64,000 nt of DNA from NCBI GenBank assembly GCA_024742815.1, contig JANSXX010000003.1, positions 248,001 to 312,000 of the forward strand, read 5' to 3'. The notes beneath the pieces were generated by a model. The model had not been told where the DNA came from. It saw nothing but the letters and a program-made list of their open reading frames with translations, and searched no databases. Shown here piece after piece: positions 60,223 through 64,000 of the stretch (its first letter is position 1; every line of letters starts with the position of its first letter). Source of the DNA: HXMU1420-13 sp024742815. Its GTDB lineage: Bacteria; Bacteroidota; Rhodothermia; Balneolales; Balneolaceae. A program made the position numbers and the translations under genes.

Positions 60223-61695
60223 TTGAAGGTAAGTATAATCGGGGCAGGCATTGGCGGCTTAGCAACTGCTTGTTTATTGGCAGCAGAAAATCATGAAGTC
60301 ACTATTTTTGAGCAACAAGCGAAGGTAGGCGGCAAAATGAATCGCTTCGAGCAAGACGGTTTTACTTTTGATACAGGCCCGAGTTTACTTACCATGCCGC
60401 ACATACTCGATGAATTATACAAACGATGCGGAACTACCTTAGCCGATCAATTGTCGTTGCAACCTCTCTCTCCTATTTGCCGATATTTTTATCAAGATGG
60501 CACCATCTTTAATTGCTTTGATGATCGCTTAAAAACCTTAGATGAAATCAAAAGAATAGCACCCGAAGATGTCGAGGCTTATACCGAGTTCCTCGATTAT
60601 GCAGAAAATATTTACAACAAAACTGCCGATGCTTTTATCTACAATCCATTGTACAGTTTATCGGATTTCAAGAAATTGGATTTGTTTTCATTCTTCGGGA
60701 TTGATGCATTCAGCACGGTTTCTACACGTGTGGATTCGAAGTTTCAATCAGAGTATTTGCGGAAATTCTTTAAACGTTTTACCACGTACAATGGAAGTTC
60801 GCCCTACCTCGCTCCAGCCACATTAAATGTCATTCCGCATGTGGAAATCAATCAAGGTGGTTTTTACATAAAAGGTGGATTGTACACATTGGCGGAATCT
60901 TTGCTTAATCTGGCTAAATCATTGGGTTGTAATTTTCATTATAACACCTCGGTTGAAAAAATCATTACCGAAAATGGAAGAATTACCGGCGTTAAAACCA
61001 AGGATCAAATAGTGCATTCTGATATTGTAGTATCCAACAGTGATGCCACAGAAACGATTACCAAATTACTCGATAACGATGCGGTGCCTGAATCAAGGAA
61101 GCGAAAAGCATCTGCAATTGAGCCATCCTGCTCTGGGTTCGTTTTGTTACTTGGAATCGATCGCAAATATGGTGAACTAGCGCATCACAATATTTTCTTC
61201 ACGCAAGATTATCAGCGAGAGTTTGAGCACATCTTTAAAGATAAAATAATGCCGGATGATCCCACTATCTATGTGGCTAATACTTCGCACTCAAACCCGG
61301 AACACGCACCCAATAACGGTTCCAATTTATTTATTTTGGTGAATGCACCTTATTTATCTGATGCCTTTTATTGGAATGCAGAAAGTGAATCTTATGCTAA
61401 TTTTATCATTAAAGAATTGGAAGATCGTGGATTAACAAATCTTTCGGAACACATGAAGGTGAAGCAAATCATCACCCCAAACGATTTTTACGCCAAATAT
61501 TCTTCTAACAAAGGTTCAATTTATGGAACCTCATCAAATAGTATGTTTTCTGCATTTGTTCGCCCCAGAAACAAATTTAAAGGCGTAGATGGGTTGTACT
61601 TAGTTGGCGGATCTACTCATCCCGGTGGTGGAATACCTTTGGTGGTTCAGTCGGCGCTTAATGCGGTAAATCTGATTCACAGATACGAAAGCTAG
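60223..61695 (+). CDS. crtI: CrtI-family carotenoid desaturase
   Basis: A 490-residue FAD-dependent desaturase. The N-terminal dinucleotide fold is SIIGAGIGGLATACLLA, followed by VTIFEQQAKVGGKMNRFEQDGF and FDTGPSLLTMPH, and the C-terminal FAD-contact segment is LYLVGGSTHPGGGIPLVVQSA. These match phytoene desaturase and related enzymes such as CrtD; the exact desaturation step cannot be assigned. The start is TTG at 60223, giving the compact N-terminus MKVSIIGAG. No crtB, crtY or other pathway gene lies in the window, though a GT2 glycosyltransferase follows about 500 bp later. Confidence 0.88.
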   Translation: MKVSIIGAGIGGLATACLLAAENHEVTIFEQQAKVGGKMNRFEQDGFTFDTGPSLLTMPHILDELYKRCGTTLADQLSLQPLSPICRYFYQDGTIFNCFDDRLKTLDEIKRIAPEDVEAYTEFLDYAENIYNKTADAFIYNPLYSLSDFKKLDLFSFFGIDAFSTVSTRVDSKFQSEYLRKFFKRFTTYNGSSPYLAPATLNVIPHVEINQGGFYIKGGLYTLAESLLNLAKSLGCNFHYNTSVEKIITENGRITGVKTKDQIVHSDIVVSNSDATETITKLLDNDAVPESRKRKASAIEPSCSGFVLLLGIDRKYGELAHHNIFFTQDYQREFEHIFKDKIMPDDPTIYVANTSHSNPEHAPNNGSNLFILVNAPYLSDAFYWNAESESYANFIIKELEDRGLTNLSEHMKVKQIITPNDFYAKYSSNKGSIYGTSSNSMFSAFVRPRNKFKGVDGLYLVGGSTHPGGGIPLVVQSALNAVNLIHRYES

Positions 61696-61698
61696 AAC

Positions 61699-62214
61699 TC
61701 AAATAGGAAGTGCTCTCCCCATCTTCCCAAGGTTTATAACCTCAACATTCTGAATGTTACCTTCGACTATCTCGAAGCGTAACACGGTGCGCATTTCCTG
61801 AAATCCTTGCTTCCCTGCAGCTCCGGGATTGATGAACAACATTTTATTTAGATTTTGATCGCGCGCTACTTTTAGAATATGTGAATGGCCACAAATGAAT
61901 ACATCCGGTGGATTACTTTCCATCTCCTCACGAATAGGAATACAATAGCGTCCGGGAATTCCACCAATATGCGTCATCCAAAAATCGATTCCTTGTCGCA
62001 TAAACCGTTGATGGAGTGGATATTCATCCCGAATATCTTTTCCATCAATATTGCCATATACCCCGAGCACCGGTGCAATTTTTTCGAGCTGTTGGGCTAT
62101 TTTAATCGTACCAAAATCACCGGCATGCCAAATCTCATCGCATCCTTCAAAATAATCGAAAACCTGGGGATCCAGGTAGTTATGGGTGTCTGAAATAAGA
62201 CCAATTTTGATCAT
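61699..62214 (-). CDS. YfcE/MJ0936-type metallophosphoesterase
   Basis: A 171-residue phosphodiesterase of the calcineurin-like fold. All metal-ligand motifs are present: D8/H10 in SDTHN, D33 in HAGDF, N55 in YGNIDG, H81 in MTHIG and H108/H110 in CGHSHI. The small size without extra domains is typical of YfcE-type enzymes, which hydrolyse phosphodiesters in vitro. Its physiological substrate is unknown. The 5' end overlaps only the unlikely N-terminal extension of the glycosyltransferase frame on the other strand. Confidence 0.93.
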   Translation of the reverse strand: MIKIGLISDTHNYLDPQVFDYFEGCDEIWHAGDFGTIKIAQQLEKIAPVLGVYGNIDGKDIRDEYPLHQRFMRQGIDFWMTHIGGIPGRYCIPIREEMESNPPDVFICGHSHILKVARDQNLNKMLFINPGAAGKQGFQEMRTVLRFEIVEGNIQNVEVINLGKMGRALPI

Positions 62215-62317
62215 ACAATTTTGGTATCATCATGGCTGTTGTTGGGTACCAAAGAAACGACTTTTCGCCGTATTCTCCTATAAAAACCATAACCAAAACA
62301 CCAAAGATTTTATTTCA

Positions 62318-63331
62318 TTGAAGGGATTCAGCATTGTTATAGTTACGTGGAATGGATTGCATCATTTAAAACGATTTTTCCCGTCGGTTGCCGCCACTAA
62401 TTATCCGGATTTTGAAATCATCATTGCTGATAATAACTCGACCGATGGAAGTAAAGAGTGGATTAAGGAGCATTATCCTGAAGTGAAAATTGCCGCTTTC
62501 GATGGCAACTATGGCTACACCGGTGGTAATAACAGAGCTGTTCCCTATGCTAAAAAAGAAATTCTGCTTTTTCTAAATAATGATGTAGAAGTGACTCCCG
62601 ATTGGTTAGTTGGAATTTCAACTGCATTTGAAGCGGACGAAGAAGTCGCTATTGTTCAACCAAAATTATTAAGCGTTGAACAGCCTGAATATTTCGAATA
62701 CGCCGGTGCTGCCGGAGGTTATTTGGATATGCTGGGTTACCCTTTTTGTAGAGGTAGAGTTTTGGATACCGTAGAGAAAGATGTCGGACAATACAATGAA
62801 GAGACTGAAATAGTATGGGCTTCCGGTGCTGCTTTTGCTATTCGAAAAGAGATTTTTACAATACTGGGAGGATTTGACGAAGACTTTGAATTTCATATGG
62901 AAGAAATTGACTTATGTTGGAGAGCTTTGAACATGGGGCATAAAGCTTCCTACACTCCCAAGAGTGTGGTGTATCATTTAGGTGGTGGTTCGTTGCCAAT
63001 GGGCTCTCCGCGAAAAGTTTACTACAATTTCAGGAACAGTTTATATATGCTGTTTAAAAACCTTCCAATTTCTCAGCTGTGGTATAAATTACCCTTCAGA
63101 ATGGTATTAGATGGAATTGCAGCTATCCGCTCATTACTTGGTGGCCGACCTAAAGAATTAGCGGTAATTTTTAAGGCGCATATTCACTTTTATGCAGCCT
63201 TACCAACATTAAATGCCAAGCGAGTAACTATTCAGCAATCAAAAAAAAGAACAATTCTAAAACCTGTATTGATGATATGGCATTACTTCATTTTAAGGCG
63301 AAAAAAGTATTCCGATATAATTAAGCATTGA
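62318..63331 (+). CDS. GT2-family glycosyltransferase
   Basis: The frame is open from 62186, but the residues before position 62318 are unlike any glycosyltransferase and overlap the phosphoesterase start; the TTG at 62318 gives MKGFSIVIVTWNGLHHLKR. The domain is GT-A, family 2: IIIADNNSTDGSKEWI for nucleotide binding, FLNNDVEVTPDWL as the metal-binding NDD/DxD equivalent, and GGFDEDFEFHMEEIDLCWRA as the acceptor-side ED motif. Length about 337 residues. It is typical of rhamnosyl-type transferases such as those making cell-surface glycans. It overlaps the next gene by 4 bp. Confidence 0.88.
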   Translation: MKGFSIVIVTWNGLHHLKRFFPSVAATNYPDFEIIIADNNSTDGSKEWIKEHYPEVKIAAFDGNYGYTGGNNRAVPYAKKEILLFLNNDVEVTPDWLVGISTAFEADEEVAIVQPKLLSVEQPEYFEYAGAAGGYLDMLGYPFCRGRVLDTVEKDVGQYNEETEIVWASGAAFAIRKEIFTILGGFDEDFEFHMEEIDLCWRALNMGHKASYTPKSVVYHLGGGSLPMGSPRKVYYNFRNSLYMLFKNLPISQLWYKLPFRMVLDGIAAIRSLLGGRPKELAVIFKAHIHFYAALPTLNAKRVTIQQSKKRTILKPVLMIWHYFILRRKKYSDIIKH

Positions 63332-63957
63332 AACAAGAAAGCAGCGACATAATACTTGGTTTTATCAAAAAGTGGGTTTGGTCGATGTTCTTGCTCTACC
63401 CTTCAATCATCGTGTTTCATCAATTTTGGAAGGCTTTGGCCAGAAATATACTGATGGCCGTGAACTATGATTACCCATCTTTAATTTCGCCTTTTTTGGT
63501 AGTAATGGATTTTACCACCTTACTGATTCATGAAGCCGGACATACCATTTTCGGGATTTTTGGATTTCGCTTCTTAGCTATATTAGGTGGCACGCTGATG
63601 CAGCTTCTGATTCCTACCATTATTTTGATCTCGGGTTATTTGAATCGGCAAACTTGGTTGATGCAGCTCTCTCTGTTCTGGCTGGGTTTTAGCTGGCTTG
63701 ATTCTGCCGCCTACTGTGCAGATGCTAAATTTCAGGATCTACCACTGATTGGTAACTTGCCTAAATCAGCACATGATTTCACGAACTTACTCAACGCTTT
63801 GGACTTGTTGGATTACTACCGAGAAATTGCATGGATTATGTTTGTATTTGGGGTGCTTTGTTTAATGTTTGGTCTAATACTACCAATCCTGAACATAAAA
63901 AAACCGACTTCAATTGACCTCAGTGCAGATCTCGAGAAAGTCGGTCTTAGTAGCTAA
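63328..63957 (+). CDS. Integral membrane protein with HEAGH motif (M50-like)
   Basis: A 209-residue protein with about five hydrophobic segments (near 17-32, 50-66, 80-103, 110-125 and 166-190). The second is followed by LLIHEAGHTIFGIFGF, containing the zinc-binding HExxH (H68, E69, H72). AHDFTNLLNALDLL further on has H149-D150 as a possible third ligand pair. The layout is like M50-family site-2 proteases, but the family cannot be confirmed. The start is TTG at 63328, overlapping the glycosyltransferase stop by 4 bp (TTGA), so the genes are co-transcribed. Confidence 0.7.
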   Translation: MKQESSDIILGFIKKWVWSMFLLYPSIIVFHQFWKALARNILMAVNYDYPSLISPFLVVMDFTTLLIHEAGHTIFGIFGFRFLAILGGTLMQLLIPTIILISGYLNRQTWLMQLSLFWLGFSWLDSAAYCADAKFQDLPLIGNLPKSAHDFTNLLNALDLLDYYREIAWIMFVFGVLCLMFGLILPILNIKKPTSIDLSADLEKVGLSS

Positions 63958-64000
63958 CACTTTTTAGGCTATCGCCATAGTCCTAATACCAATCCCATAA

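Noticed and set aside
60191..60265. N-terminal extension of the PG_1098-type methyltransferase
   Set aside because: It would overlap the divergent crtI start and has no family similarity; the ATG at 60190 is better.
62186..62317. N-terminal extension of the GT2 glycosyltransferase
   Set aside because: It overlaps the phosphoesterase start and has no glycosyltransferase character; the TTG at 62318 begins the domain directly.
1..64000. CRISPR arrays, insertion sequences, prophage, tRNA and rRNA genes
   Set aside because: No regularly spaced repeats with spacers, no transposase or integrase coding sequence, and no cloverleaf or rRNA-like segment were seen by eye.

Overview
The window looks like chromosome from a moderately AT-rich (roughly 40% GC by eye) Gram-negative bacterium of the Bacteroidota/Balneolota group. 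The best guess is a marine or halophilic Balneolota (Balneola/Gracilimonas-like) relative. The support is an Oar-type TonB-dependent receptor with an N-terminal carboxypeptidase-regulatory domain, a GWxTD-domain protein, a monomeric NADP-isocitrate dehydrogenase, PG_1098/THUMP-like methyltransferase architecture, TAnnTTTG-type -7 boxes and weak Shine-Dalgarno sequences. This placement comes from gene content only. No rRNA, tRNA, CRISPR array, prophage or recognisable insertion sequence was found.

Layout. 1-6.7 kb (+): the end of a KefB-type antiporter, a small exported protein bracketed by an exact 35-bp repeat, mtaB, a family-4 uracil-DNA glycosylase, dnaB and an M28 peptidase. 6.7-13.6 kb (-): a repeat-rich spacer, an Oar-like TonB receptor, a QTMAN/GTDC1-like glycosyltransferase, mutL and a small membrane protein. 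13.7-19.9 kb (-): a signalling block with two tandem PAS histidine kinases, a REC-HisKA_2 protein with a ruined ATPase domain, and a REC-AraC regulator. 20-23 kb (+): isocitrate dehydrogenase and a cytochrome c lipoprotein. 23-25.6 kb (-): a membrane protein bracketed by dRS3-like hairpin repeats, and a methylcrotonyl-CoA-type carboxyltransferase. 25.7-30.6 kb (+): GWxTD protein, pdxA, a methyltransferase, ftsE-like ATPase and queG. 30.6-39.6 kb (-): a nonsense-interrupted outer-membrane protein gene, a chemoreceptor, an ECF sigma factor, Ppx/GppA, prmA, a QC-like lipoprotein, an SDR, gatA and tatA. 39.8-50.3 kb (+): DUF2795, an Omp85 protein, a cNMP-binding protein, rlmD, a WbqC plus formyltransferase pair, and three tandem amidohydrolases. 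50.5-59 kb (mostly +): a second signalling block (PAS-HisKA_2 kinase, two REC-HisKA_2 proteins, porin, PstS-like protein, HAMP kinase). 59-64 kb: methyltransferase, crtI, phosphodiesterase, GT2 glycosyltransferase and a membrane protein with an HEAGH motif.

How the genes work together. Housekeeping is represented by replication and repair (dnaB, mutL, udg), translation and RNA modification (mtaB, queG, prmA, rlmD, gatA) and envelope biogenesis (Omp85, tatA, ftsE-like). Two signalling blocks stand out. They contain three proteins with the unusual order REC then HisKA_2 kinase, one of which looks like a pseudokinase. A pair of TGCCA half-sites spaced exactly 21 bp lies upstream of the pseudokinase operon, and another lies upstream of the chemoreceptor, so the neighbouring REC-AraC regulator may control both. 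The porin/PstS-like/HAMP-kinase/REC-kinase run looks like a self-contained envelope ligand-sensing system. Several enzymes have lost normally conserved catalytic or metal-binding residues (UDG, MutL, two of the three amidohydrolases, one REC-kinase).
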